A stretch of 64,000 nucleotides of DNA from CBDIBC01 sp965276635 (lineage in GTDB: Bacteria > Actinomycetota > Acidimicrobiia > Acidimicrobiales > Palsa-688): assembly GCA_965276635.1 (NCBI GenBank), contig CBDIBC010000005.1, positions 372,001 to 436,000 on the forward strand, in the 5' to 3' direction. The position numbers and the translations under genes are program-made. Shown in pieces: positions 25,039 to 32,815 of the stretch. Position 1 is the first letter of the stretch; each line of letters opens with the position of its first letter. Under the pieces are notes generated by a model. The model searched no databases and had not been told where the DNA came from. It saw only the letters and a program-made list of their open reading frames with translations.

Positions 25039-26514
25039 TCAGTAGGCGCCGTGGGCGCCGAAGACACTTCCTGGCGTGTGCCAGAGGATCTTGAGGTCCC
25101 ACCAGATGGACCAGGATGCCACGTAGGCGTAGTCCAGCTGGCGAAGCTCCTCGAAGGGCAGGTCGTTGCGACCGGAAACCTGCCACAGCCCGGTCATCCC
25201 TGGCCGGACCTCGAAACGCCGGGCCGCCCAGCCGTCGATGCCGGCCGATTCGTGGGGCACGAAGGGGCGGGGCCCCACCAGGGACATGTCACCGAGCACC
25301 ACGTTGATCAGCTGCGGGATCTCGTCGAGGCTCGTGCGCCGCAGGAAGCCGCCGATCTTGGTCACACGAGGGTCGTCGCGGATCTTGAACAGCGGGCCGT
25401 CCACCTCGTTGCGCTCCCGGAGATCGATCTTCATGCCATCGGCGTCGACCGACATGGTCCGGAATTTGAAGATGCGAAACACCTGGTTGCGACGCCCGAC
25501 CCGGTCCTGGCGGAAGAACACCGGTCCCGGCGAGCCCAACCGCACCGCGATGGCGATGGCCGCCAAGAGGGGTGAGACGAGGAGGAGCAGGATCCCCCCA
25601 CCCAGGAGGTCCATGCTCCGCTTCACGCTGCGCTGCACGAGACCCAAAGTCGCAGGCGGGACGTCCATGACAGTTACGCCGTGGATCTCCTCGACCTGGG
25701 TCTGCCAGGTCACCAGGTCGAACAAGCGGGGCACGATGCACACCTTGACGGTGTCGGGAAGCTCCCGGATGAGGTCGCTGAGCTGGCCGGAGGCGTTCGA
25801 TGAGAAGGTGACGAGCACCCGGTCAGCGTCGAGGTTCCGACACAAGGCCGGGACGTCCGCCAAGCACCCTTCGCCGTGCACGTCCTCGGCGCCGTCGTCG
25901 ACCATGCCCACCACCTGGACGTCGGAGAAGCGGCTGAGCCGCCGAACCAGGCCGTCCGCCACCGGGCCGGAGCCCACGACGAGGATCCGAGACCGGACCG
26001 CGCCGGTGTGACGGACCACGAGGCCGCTCACGGCCCGTCCCAGCGGGAGGAGCAGCACAGCGGGCACGCTCATGAACGACACCTCGACCCAACCAAGGCG
26101 CGGTGCGCCGAACCATCGGTTCAGGAGGCCCGACACGAACAATGTGATGATGGCGCCCACGAGGAGGCCGTGAAGGAACCGCCCGAGGTCGAAGAAGCTG
26201 GTGGCCTGGACTCGGCGAGCACTCCGCCGGTAGACGCCATAGCCCGACATGGCCACCATGTACGCCACCAGGTACGGCAACTCGTGGGCCACGCTCATGG
26301 TCACCAGCGTGGGCCCCTCGCCCCGACCGAACCAGTGGCCGCGGAGTGCGGAGCCGACCAGGAACGAGAGCGCCAACACCCCGGTGTCGAACGAGATCAG
26401 CAGGAAGCGCCATGGCCGCCGGGAGGGACTGGCGTCGAAGCCGCTGCGGCCGACCAGTTCGCTCCGAACGCCGGCCCCGTGCGCCTGCTCGCGTGCATCG
26501 AGCGTCGACGTCAT
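25039..26514 (-). CDS. Polyprenyl-phosphate sugar-1-phosphate transferase (WbaP/CpsE-like)
   Basis: A 491-residue initiating glycosylphosphotransferase. Four N-terminal helices (about residues 37-165) are followed by a Rossmann-like domain (about 170-275) and the catalytic bacterial sugar-transferase domain (about 305-491). The latter has KRSMDLLGGGILLLLVSPLL, VGRRNQVFRIFKFRTMSVDA, RRTSLDEIPQLINVVLGDMS, LVGPRPF and RPGMTGLWQVSGRND. It attaches the first sugar phosphate to undecaprenyl phosphate at the inner leaflet, starting every repeat unit. It heads the leftward set that continues with Wzz and Wzy. The upstream gap holds candidate control sites. Confidence 0.93.
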   Translation of the reverse strand: MTSTLDAREQAHGAGVRSELVGRSGFDASPSRRPWRFLLISFDTGVLALSFLVGSALRGHWFGRGEGPTLVTMSVAHELPYLVAYMVAMSGYGVYRRSARRVQATSFFDLGRFLHGLLVGAIITLFVSGLLNRWFGAPRLGWVEVSFMSVPAVLLLPLGRAVSGLVVRHTGAVRSRILVVGSGPVADGLVRRLSRFSDVQVVGMVDDGAEDVHGEGCLADVPALCRNLDADRVLVTFSSNASGQLSDLIRELPDTVKVCIVPRLFDLVTWQTQVEEIHGVTVMDVPPATLGLVQRSVKRSMDLLGGGILLLLVSPLLAAIAIAVRLGSPGPVFFRQDRVGRRNQVFRIFKFRTMSVDADGMKIDLRERNEVDGPLFKIRDDPRVTKIGGFLRRTSLDEIPQLINVVLGDMSLVGPRPFVPHESAGIDGWAARRFEVRPGMTGLWQVSGRNDLPFEELRQLDYAYVASWSIWWDLKILWHTPGSVFGAHGAY

Positions 26515-26579
26515 GGGGCTCGCTCGCCATACACGCCCGAGTCACCCAGAGACACTAGAAAATCCATCAAATTGAACGT

Positions 26580-26593
26580 TTGTGAGTTCACAA
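26580..26593. promoter_or_regulatory. Inverted repeat TTGTGA-N2-TCACAA
   Basis: Perfect 6-base arms separated by GT, 66 bases upstream of the initiating sugar-transferase start. A symmetric TGTGA/TCACA pair is a plausible dimer-regulator site; the spacing is shorter than the classic CRP/FNR N6 site. Confidence 0.4.
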
Positions 26594-26624
26594 CGAGTAG
26601 CCCATCTGTGGTAGAGGATTCATC

Positions 26625-26652
26625 GACTGGCCATCTGAGACTGGCCATCTGA
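26625..26652. repeat. Perfect 14-base tandem duplication
   Basis: GACTGGCCATCTGA occurs twice head to tail, and a related CCCATCTG lies at 26600-26607. It sits about 110-140 bases upstream of the sugar-transferase start, so it could be paired regulator sites or a simple duplication. Confidence 0.9.
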
Positions 26653-26987
26653 ATCCGTTCGAACGATGGAGACTCAAAAGTTCGCAAGGCCCCGCTGACC
26701 TCGGGTGGTGAGACTAGCGAAAGATAGGGACAAAAGCTACCGATCCTACGGATTCCAGCAACCGAGCGTGACCCTTCGTTGTACGACGGCTACGCTCAGC
26801 AACAACACTAGTCTGCCCGCCCCGGGCTTCGACAGGGTGTCCTCGCAGTTACGGGCGCAATAATTCGCTGGCGCTGAGGATTGCTGTACCGCTTGCATGC
26901 GTCGCTACGCCCTGGCTAGCGACGATCCCCACACGGGTCATTGCCCGAGCACTTTGACGTCCGAACATCTCTTTCTGGCCTGGCCAC

Positions 26988-27014
26988 CTCGTGGTGCCAT
27001 AATGGCACCACGAG
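26988..27014. promoter_or_regulatory. 27-base perfect palindrome over the vapB promoter
   Basis: Arms CTCGTGGTGCCAT and ATGGCACCACGAG are perfect 13-base inverted repeats around a single A. The centre contains CATAAT (26998-27003), a good -10 box, and the right arm ends 4 bases before the vapB ATG. This is the expected place for VapBC self-repression; the promoter and its operator coincide. Confidence 0.75.
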
Positions 27015-27018
27015 ACGA

Positions 27019-27240
27019 ATGAACCTCCGGGATGTCCTCGATGAGGTGTACGCCGCGCTCGCTGGGGCCGCCGAGGCCAAGCGGCAGTCGCTGTCTGCGC
27101 TCGTCGTCGACCGGCTGACCGAGGCGGCTCAGGTCACCAAGGTGGCCGACTACGTTGCCGGCTACCCGCCGCTCCGGGGTAGTGGGGTGACGCTCGAGGA
27201 GGCGGCGGCCGCGATGCGCGAGGCAGGCGACGCGTCGTGA
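27019..27240 (+). CDS. VapB-like antitoxin
   Basis: A 73-residue protein beginning MNLRDVLDEVYAALAGAAEA, which matches the usual RDVPDEVYAAL ribbon-helix-helix start of FitA/VapB antitoxins, followed by SLSALVVDRLTEAA and a C-terminal toxin-binding tail (SGVTLEEAAAAMREAG). The stop overlaps the GTG of the toxin gene by 4 bases. A perfect palindrome covers its promoter. The ATG is only about 9 bases from the predicted transcription start and no ribosome site is visible. The antitoxin looks intact although its toxin gene is broken. Confidence 0.75.
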   Translation: MNLRDVLDEVYAALAGAAEAKRQSLSALVVDRLTEAAQVTKVADYVAGYPPLRGSGVTLEEAAAAMREAGDAS

Positions 27241-27610
27241 GCATGGCCGTAATCGACGCCTCCGTCCTGGCCGCCTTCTATGCCACCGACGACCCCCGAC
27301 GCAACGAGATCACGGATCGCCTGTCCACCGGTGACGCCTGGCTCGCCCCCGCGCACATCGACGCTGAGGTCGTCTCCGCGCCCTCTCCTCGCGTCACCCC
27401 ATGCCGACTCATGCAATCCCGGTCGCGTTGCGCCATCTGGTCGCGTTTCCCATCCGGCGTATGCCCCTGGCGCCGCTGCTGGCGCGCATCTGGGAGCTTC
27501 GCCACACCGTCACCCCCTACGACGCCGCCTACATCGCGCTGGCCGAACGTCTCGAAGCTCGGCTGATCACCTGCGACAGCACGATGGGCGGGAGCCAGCG
27601 GCCCGCAGTG
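27237..27610 (+). pseudogene. VapC-like PIN toxin, frameshifted
   Basis: The first frame gives a PIN-domain start (MAVIDASVLAAFYATDD with the first catalytic Asp, then HIDAEVVSA with the Glu). It then runs into unrelated residues. The rest of the PIN domain continues in another frame from about 27401 (LRHLVAFPIRRMPLAPLLAR, VTPYDAAYIALAERLEARLI and TCDS with the third and fourth acidic residues). About 15 residues expected between the halves are missing, so a deletion that is not a multiple of three is likely. The original stop codon cannot be placed. PIN toxins are Mg-dependent RNases; this copy should be inactive. Confidence 0.78.
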
Positions 27611-27686
27611 TGCGTTCGACCTGATCACCTGACCACCACAAACCCAGGCGCCACCCTCTGGTATCTGATCGGATACCGTGTTCGTG

Positions 27687-28028
27687 ATGCGGACCGCACC
27701 GACCCCACCGACCCGGGAACCGACGGCCACGCTGCTGCGCCAGGCCCGCCGGCGGTCAGGGCTGACCATCCGACAGCTGGCGGCACGGGCCTCGACCTCG
27801 CATTCGGCCATCGCCGCCTACGAGTCGGGGAGGCGCCAGCCCTCGTCTGCCACCGAGGACCGGCTGCTCGCCGCGTGCGGCTTTCGCGTCGAGCGGCGCT
27901 TGCGCGGCCTCGACCAGTTCGAGGACCGGTCGGCCCGAGGGCGCGCCCTCGTTGAGGTGCTCGACCTGGCCGATCAGTTCCCCGCCCGACACCGACCGCA
28001 CATCGCCGCTCGCTTCGCCCCCGCATGA
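27687..28028 (+). CDS. XRE-type helix-turn-helix antitoxin/regulator
   Basis: A 113-residue protein from ATG 27687 (GTG codons at 27678 and 27684 are alternatives). TACCGT ending 7 bases before this ATG fits a leaderless promoter. A Cro/C1-type helix-turn-helix lies at about residues 14-50: LLRQARRRSGLTIRQLAARA and STSHSAIAAYESGRRQPSSA. The C-terminal part is acidic and mixed. Its TGA overlaps the ATG of the nucleotidyltransferase gene by 4 bases, the arrangement of two-gene XRE/nucleotidyltransferase toxin-antitoxin systems, in which the DNA-binding partner neutralises and represses. The antitoxin role is inferred from this pairing. Confidence 0.75.
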   Translation: MRTAPTPPTREPTATLLRQARRRSGLTIRQLAARASTSHSAIAAYESGRRQPSSATEDRLLAACGFRVERRLRGLDQFEDRSARGRALVEVLDLADQFPARHRPHIAARFAPA

Positions 28029-28645
28029 CTGCGCGATCGCCTCGGCCCGGGTCGTCCGACGGCCTCTCCCTGGCGGCCAAGGTCGCGGCCCTCGATGCTG
28101 CCTTCGCCGACGCCGGCATCCCTCACGCGTTCGGTGGCGCCTTGGCGCTGGCCTGGTGCACCCAGGCGCCCCGGGGCACCAGCGACATCGACGTGAACCT
28201 CTTCGTCCCCCCTGCCCAGCTGCGCACCGTGCTCGCCGCCCTTCCCGCTGCCGTGACCTGGACCGATCGCCAGGTCGATCAACTCGATCGCCACGGCCAG
28301 GCTCGCCTGTCGTGGGCGAACACCCCCGTCGACATCTTCCTCTCGACGACACCCTTCCACGAAACAGCCATGCGCCGAGTGCACATCGAACCCTTCGCCG
28401 GACGCATGATCCCCTTCCTCTCCTGCGGTGACCTGGCCGTCTTCAAGGCCTTCTTCGACCGCCGGCGCGACTGGGCCGACCTGGACGACATGATCACCGC
28501 CGGCAGCCTCGACATCGATGCCGTCATCGACGTGCTGACCGAGCATCTCGGAGCAGACGACAGGCGAATCGCCACGTTGCGGTCACTACAGCGGGAGCTG
28601 ACGAACGGGCCGACCCAAGGCAACCCCCGCCCCAGAAGGGCCTAG
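28025..28645 (+). CDS. Nucleotidyltransferase-type toxin (AbiEii-like)
   Basis: A 206-residue DNA polymerase-beta-type nucleotidyltransferase. The core is HAFGGALALAW (G37-G38) and GTSDIDVNLF with the two metal-binding Asp residues D54 and D56; TPVDIFLS may give the third acidic residue. AbiEii and MenT-type toxins of this fold add nucleotides to tRNA or other targets and block translation, often in phage defence. It is smaller than canonical AbiEii (about 300 residues). It is coupled to the XRE gene by ATGA and converges with crtZ, overlapping it by 4 bases at the 3' ends. Confidence 0.75.
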   Translation: MTARSPRPGSSDGLSLAAKVAALDAAFADAGIPHAFGGALALAWCTQAPRGTSDIDVNLFVPPAQLRTVLAALPAAVTWTDRQVDQLDRHGQARLSWANTPVDIFLSTTPFHETAMRRVHIEPFAGRMIPFLSCGDLAVFKAFFDRRRDWADLDDMITAGSLDIDAVIDVLTEHLGADDRRIATLRSLQRELTNGPTQGNPRPRRA

Positions 28646-29121
28646 CGGCTGGGGGCGGGCGCCACGAGCGCGGCGCGCGCCCGCAGGGCGCCGGGCACGA
28701 TGGGGCAGAGCATCCCGTAGGGCTCGCCGCCGAAGCGGTGGTGGAGGGCGTGGGCCTGGCGGAGGTGGTCGAGGGGACGCAGCGCCGGCAGGCGTACGAA
28801 CCGACCATGGATGTACAGGTCGTGCACGAAGGCGTAGGCGGCGCCGTAGGCGGTCACCCCCACGCCGACGGGCACGAACAGGCGCACGGGGTGCGAGACG
28901 GTGCCGATGGCCATGGCCACGATGGTCAGCGCCGCGAACATGACGGGGAACCAGTCGTTGGCCTCGACCTGCTCGACCCATGTGGCCGGGGGCCGGCCCC
29001 GACGATGGTGGGACCGGTGCAGCACCCAGCCGGCGCCGTGCATCACCCAACGGTGGGCGGCGTAGGTGACCGGCTCCATGACCACAAAGGCAACTGCTGC
29101 GGCCACCACGCTGTCGATCAC
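28642..29121 (-). CDS. crtZ: Beta-carotene hydroxylase-like (CrtZ) membrane di-iron oxygenase
   Basis: A 159-residue protein of CrtZ size with four histidine clusters in the correct order: HRWVMHG (about residue 23), HRSHH (about 35), HDLYIHGR (about 100) and HALHHRFGG (about 124), separated by hydrophobic helices (VVAAAVAFVVMEPVTYAA; FAALTIVAMAIGTV). CrtZ enzymes hydroxylate the beta-ionone rings of carotenoids to make zeaxanthin. No other carotenoid gene lies nearby, so it is an isolated member of its pathway and may act on another lipid of the fatty-acid hydroxylase superfamily. Confidence 0.82.
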   Translation of the reverse strand: MIDSVVAAAVAFVVMEPVTYAAHRWVMHGAGWVLHRSHHRRGRPPATWVEQVEANDWFPVMFAALTIVAMAIGTVSHPVRLFVPVGVGVTAYGAAYAFVHDLYIHGRFVRLPALRPLDHLRQAHALHHRFGGEPYGMLCPIVPGALRARAALVAPAPSR

Positions 29122-29170
29122 CCTGACGATTTTACCGCTTTCCGCCCCTTTGCCGAGCCAGCCGCCTCCA

Positions 29171-32100
29171 TCAGGCCAAGAGGGTGCGGATGTCGTCGGC
29201 GCTCAACGCCACGGACTCGAACGCGCCATCGCCCACCACATCGGAGAAGAGGGCCGCCTTCTTCGCCTTGAGCGCCATCACCTTCTCCTCGATCGTCGCC
29301 GCCGCCACCATGCGATACACCATCACCTTGCGCGTCTGGCCGATCCGGTGGGCCCGGTCGACCGCTTGGGCCTCGGTCGCCGGGTTCCACCACGGGTCGA
29401 GCAGGATGCAGTAGTCAGCTTCCGCCAGGTTCAGGCCGAAGCCCCCCGCCTTCAGGCTGATCAGGAACACCGGCGTCGCCCCGGAGCGGAACTCGTCGAT
29501 CACCGCGGCCCGCCGGCGGGTCTTCCCGTCGAGGTACGAGTAGCCGATCCCCGCCGCGTCCAGCCGGGCCCGGGCGATGCTCAAGTAGCGGGTGAACTGG
29601 CTGAACACCAACACCCGGTGGCCGTCGGCCACCACCTCGGCCAGCATCGGCACCAGCACATCGAGCTTCGTCGACGGCACCGACGCCTGCGTCGGATCCA
29701 CCAGCGACACATCGAGACTGGCCTGGCGCAGCAGCGTCAGCGACCGGAAGATCTCGAAGCGGTGGGCGTCGACGTCGCCGAGCAAGCCGAGGACCTTCTG
29801 GCGCTCGCGGTTCAGGTACCGCTGGTAGACGCGGGCGTGGCGGGCGTCCAGCTCCAGTTCGAGGACCTGCTCCTGCTTGTCGGGCAGATCGGCCGCCACC
29901 TGCTCCTTCGTCCGCCGCAACATGAGCGGCCGTATCCGCCGCCGCAAGCGATCCAAGCACGCCCGATCGGCGTGGCGCTCGATCGGGGCCCGGTACTCGG
30001 TCGCGAACCGCTCGGACCGGGGGAACAGTCCGGGAGCGGTGATCGACAACAGCGCCCACAGCTCCATCAGGTTGTTCTCCATCGGCGTGCCCGTGATCGC
30101 CACCTTGCAGGCCACCGGGAGCAGCCGCGCCCGCTGGTAGGCCTGCGACGCCGCATTCTTGGCGAACTGCGCCTCGTCGAGGAGCAGCCCGGCCCACTCG
30201 ATCCCCAGGTAGTCGTCGTGCTCCAACCGGAACAGGGCATACGACGTCACGACCAGCGTCGCGCCCTTCGCCACCTCCGCCAGCGTCGTCCCCCGCCGGG
30301 CCTCGGTCTCGGTCACCGCCACGGCAACCAGCCCGGGGGCGAACCGCTCGCACTCCGCCAGCCAGTTCCCCACCACGCTCGTGGGCGCCACCACCAGGAA
30401 CGGCGCATCGCCTCCCTGCTCCCGGACATGGCACACCAACGCCAACGCCTGGAGCGTCTTCCCCAGCCCCATGTCGTCGGCCAGTATCCCGCCCAGGCCA
30501 TGCTCGTGAAGGAACACCAGCCACTGGAACCCCGATACCTGGTACGGCCGGAGCTCGGCCCGCAGGCCGGCCGGGATGGGGTGGTCCCCGTTGGTGGCCT
30601 CGACCAGACCCCGCACCGACGACTCCCAGGCCGCAGCCTGAGCCGTATCCACCCCGGCCTGGCGCAGGTCGTCCCAGAGCCCGGCCTGGAACCGGCTGAC
30701 GCGCACCCTGTCGCCGCTCCCCTCGCCGAGCTGGCGGGCTTCGCCGATCAGGGCCGCCAGCTGCCGCAGCTCCTCGCGCTCGAGGGAGAACCAGGCCCCG
30801 GACGGCAGGACCAGGTGGGTCCGCTCCTCGGCCAGGGCGACGAACAGCTCCTGGAACTCCACCTCTTCCCCACCGACCGTCACCACCACGCTGAGGTCGA
30901 ACCAATCACTCGCGCCGCTACCGGCATCGGCGCTGCGCAAGCTCACGACCGGATCGGCCATCACCTCGTGGAAGTCCGGCGCCTCGCCGATGACCTCCAC
31001 CTCGATCCCATCCAGCTCCTGGAGCAGCGGCAGGATCTCAGTGGCAAAGCGCACCGACGCCATCCCTTCGAGCAGTGCCGTCGGCGCCAGCCGCACCCCG
31101 AACGGCGTCCAGGCCACCGTTCCCGCGATCCCCTCGACCACCCGGGCGGCCACCGCCACGGTCTCGGCCATCCCCGGGCCGTCGTCTCGCCCGTCGCCAG
31201 AGAGCGGCTCCCGCCACGACCCGCCGACCTCCCCCCGCCACCAGGACAGCTCGGTGCGGTTTCCCTCCTCGAAACGCACCCCTCCCACCAGCACCGGCTC
31301 GGCCACCTCCGGCAGATCCACCGACCCGTCACCCGACCGCACCGCCACCACCCGGCGCAGGGCCGGATAGGCGGAGCGCCAGAACCGCTCCCGGTCCGCG
31401 TCGGGGACCTGCACCGCTGGTCCGGCCAGGAGCGCCTGGACTCCCGACGCCACCGGCGTGTCGAGGGCGGCCAGGTGCAGCTCCGGCGTCTCCGAGCCCG
31501 AGGCCGGGCCGTTCGGCCACCAGGCCACGCCATGCGCCGGGCTGCCCACCAGCACGGCCGCCTCGAGGCTCACGACCCGGCCGCCGGCCTCGATCCGAGC
31601 CCGGATCTCCATCCCCGTCCCGTCACCAGCCCCCGGGTCGGGATCGGCCATGTCCACCACAACCTGGGCCGGCGCCCCCTCCATCACGACCGGCAGGCCC
31701 GACCGCCCGGCCCGCAGCAACGGCACTCCAACATCCGTCGCCTGTCGCAACAGGTCCCACACCCGCCGGCTGGCGAAGCTGTCCAGCCACACGGCCTCAT
31801 CCCCCGAGCTGTAACGGTACGCCGAGGTCGGGCTGCTCAGCCGGCTCAGCACCAGCAGCTCCCTGGCCACGGCCACTCGCTCGCTCGTCCGCTCCTGGTA
31901 GCCCTGGCCGTACCAGCCGCGATCGACCGCCGACCACGACACCCCGGTGCGCACCCACCTCCCCGTGGGGCTCTGCACCACCGGTCGAACTCGGATCGCT
32001 GGGCCTCGTTGCCGCCGCGTCCGCCCATTCGCCGGCGCCTCCCGCACCAGCTCGAACTGCAGGCCGAGGTCTGGCCCATCCGGGCTCGCCGTGGCGCCTC

Positions 32101-32470
32101 CCGAGTCGAGGAGCCCTTCGAGCGCGACCTCCCACGCAGCGCGCCTCTCTCTTGACCGTGAGCCGACCGGAGGGGTCCGCGGGCCTGAGCGCGGCGCGAG
32201 GAGCAGGGCCACGGCATGCTTGCAGTCGATCCCCACCGGGCACGAGCACGCCATGTGGATCCCCTGGAGACGCCCGGACGGCGAGCGAACCAGTGTCGCC
32301 TCCGCCTCGTACGGCTGCGATGCGCTGCCCTGCACCACACCGCTGACATCGTTGTCGCCGCTCCACCGACAGCTGACGATGGCATCGGTATAGCTGTACA
32401 GACGGGCCCGGGCGAGCGTCGCCGGGCGCACCAGACGCCGCAGGACGGCCTCGTCGGCCTTGGTGATCAC
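29171..32470 (-). CDS. SWIM zinc-finger SNF2-family helicase
   Basis: A 1099-residue protein from the GTG at 32470 (VITKADEAVLRRLV), preceded by a GGGAAG ribosome-site-like stretch; the frame extends to 32923 but that part is antisense to vapBC. A SWIM zinc finger CxC-x5-CxH lies at residues 75-85 (CSCPVGIDCKH). A long middle region precedes the SNF2 motor: LADDMGLGKTLQALAL near residue 665, LLLDEAQFAKN near 760, ISLKAGGFGLNLAEA near 1005, and DPWWNPATEAQAVDRAHRIG. Such proteins are dsDNA translocases of poorly known role, suggested in repair or defence. Flanking toxin-antitoxin genes make a defence setting possible. Confidence 0.9.
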   Translation of the reverse strand: MITKADEAVLRRLVRPATLARARLYSYTDAIVSCRWSGDNDVSGVVQGSASQPYEAEATLVRSPSGRLQGIHMACSCPVGIDCKHAVALLLAPRSGPRTPPVGSRSRERRAAWEVALEGLLDSGGATASPDGPDLGLQFELVREAPANGRTRRQRGPAIRVRPVVQSPTGRWVRTGVSWSAVDRGWYGQGYQERTSERVAVARELLVLSRLSSPTSAYRYSSGDEAVWLDSFASRRVWDLLRQATDVGVPLLRAGRSGLPVVMEGAPAQVVVDMADPDPGAGDGTGMEIRARIEAGGRVVSLEAAVLVGSPAHGVAWWPNGPASGSETPELHLAALDTPVASGVQALLAGPAVQVPDADRERFWRSAYPALRRVVAVRSGDGSVDLPEVAEPVLVGGVRFEEGNRTELSWWRGEVGGSWREPLSGDGRDDGPGMAETVAVAARVVEGIAGTVAWTPFGVRLAPTALLEGMASVRFATEILPLLQELDGIEVEVIGEAPDFHEVMADPVVSLRSADAGSGASDWFDLSVVVTVGGEEVEFQELFVALAEERTHLVLPSGAWFSLEREELRQLAALIGEARQLGEGSGDRVRVSRFQAGLWDDLRQAGVDTAQAAAWESSVRGLVEATNGDHPIPAGLRAELRPYQVSGFQWLVFLHEHGLGGILADDMGLGKTLQALALVCHVREQGGDAPFLVVAPTSVVGNWLAECERFAPGLVAVAVTETEARRGTTLAEVAKGATLVVTSYALFRLEHDDYLGIEWAGLLLDEAQFAKNAASQAYQRARLLPVACKVAITGTPMENNLMELWALLSITAPGLFPRSERFATEYRAPIERHADRACLDRLRRRIRPLMLRRTKEQVAADLPDKQEQVLELELDARHARVYQRYLNRERQKVLGLLGDVDAHRFEIFRSLTLLRQASLDVSLVDPTQASVPSTKLDVLVPMLAEVVADGHRVLVFSQFTRYLSIARARLDAAGIGYSYLDGKTRRRAAVIDEFRSGATPVFLISLKAGGFGLNLAEADYCILLDPWWNPATEAQAVDRAHRIGQTRKVMVYRMVAAATIEEKVMALKAKKAALFSDVVGDGAFESVALSADDIRTLLA

Positions 32471-32570
32471 CTGCTTCCCATCTCCTCGGGTCGGCCTTCC
32501 CCGACCGTAGCGGCCGCCGACCCACCCTCCGCGCCACCACGCGCCGGAGGAGACCACTGGGTGAGCAGTA

Positions 32571-32584
32571 CCGGGTATACTCGG
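32571..32584. promoter_or_regulatory. Near-palindrome over the -10 box of the second vapBC
   Basis: CCGGGTATACTCGG matches its own reverse complement at 12 of 14 positions and contains TATACT (32576-32581). Six bases separate this -10 from the ATG at 32588, implying a leaderless antitoxin transcript and an operator that directly blocks RNA polymerase. Confidence 0.6.
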
Positions 32585-32587
32585 TTC

Positions 32588-32815
32588 ATGGCCAAGGTGA
32601 TGGTGTCGCTTCCTGACGATCTGCTCGGCTCGCTCGACGCAGAGGCCGCTCGCAGGAACACAACCCGCAGCGGGCTCCTGCGTGACTACGTGCACGAGGG
32701 CCTGCGCCATCGAGGACAGGACCGGGCGCGCCGCGTGCAGCAGCTCATGAGCGAAGTTGGCCATCATGGAGGTGACGGCGTCAGCGATCTCAAGCGACAC
32801 CGGCCAAGGGCGTGA
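32588..32815 (+). CDS. vapB: VapB-like ribbon-helix-helix antitoxin
   Basis: A 75-residue protein: MAKVMVSLPDDLLGSLDAEA forms the beta-strand and first helix of a ribbon-helix-helix DNA-binding domain, with RNTTRSGLLRDYVHEGLRH as the second helix, and a basic/polar C-terminal tail to bind the toxin. The start is set by a leaderless-type promoter inside a near-palindrome. Its TGA overlaps the toxin's GTG by 4 bases. It should repress its own promoter and neutralise the PIN toxin that follows. Confidence 0.83.
   Translation: MAKVMVSLPDDLLGSLDAEAARRNTTRSGLLRDYVHEGLRHRGQDRARRVQQLMSEVGHHGGDGVSDLKRHRPRA

Larger units (their letters stand above)
26515..26987 (+). other. Intergenic control region, no gene
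   Basis: About 470 bases between the initiating sugar transferase (leftward) and the VapB antitoxin (rightward). It is less GC-rich than its surroundings near 26555-26620. It contains an inverted repeat at 26580-26593 and a 14-base tandem repeat at 26625-26652. I see no coding sequence and no RNA gene in it. Confidence 0.6.

Noticed and set aside
29066..32155. Open frame of 1029 codons on the plus strand
   Set aside because: It is antisense to the SWIM-SNF2 helicase, which has clear motifs; the plus-strand translation is rich in His, Arg, Pro and Gln with no domain, as expected for a GC-rich shadow frame.
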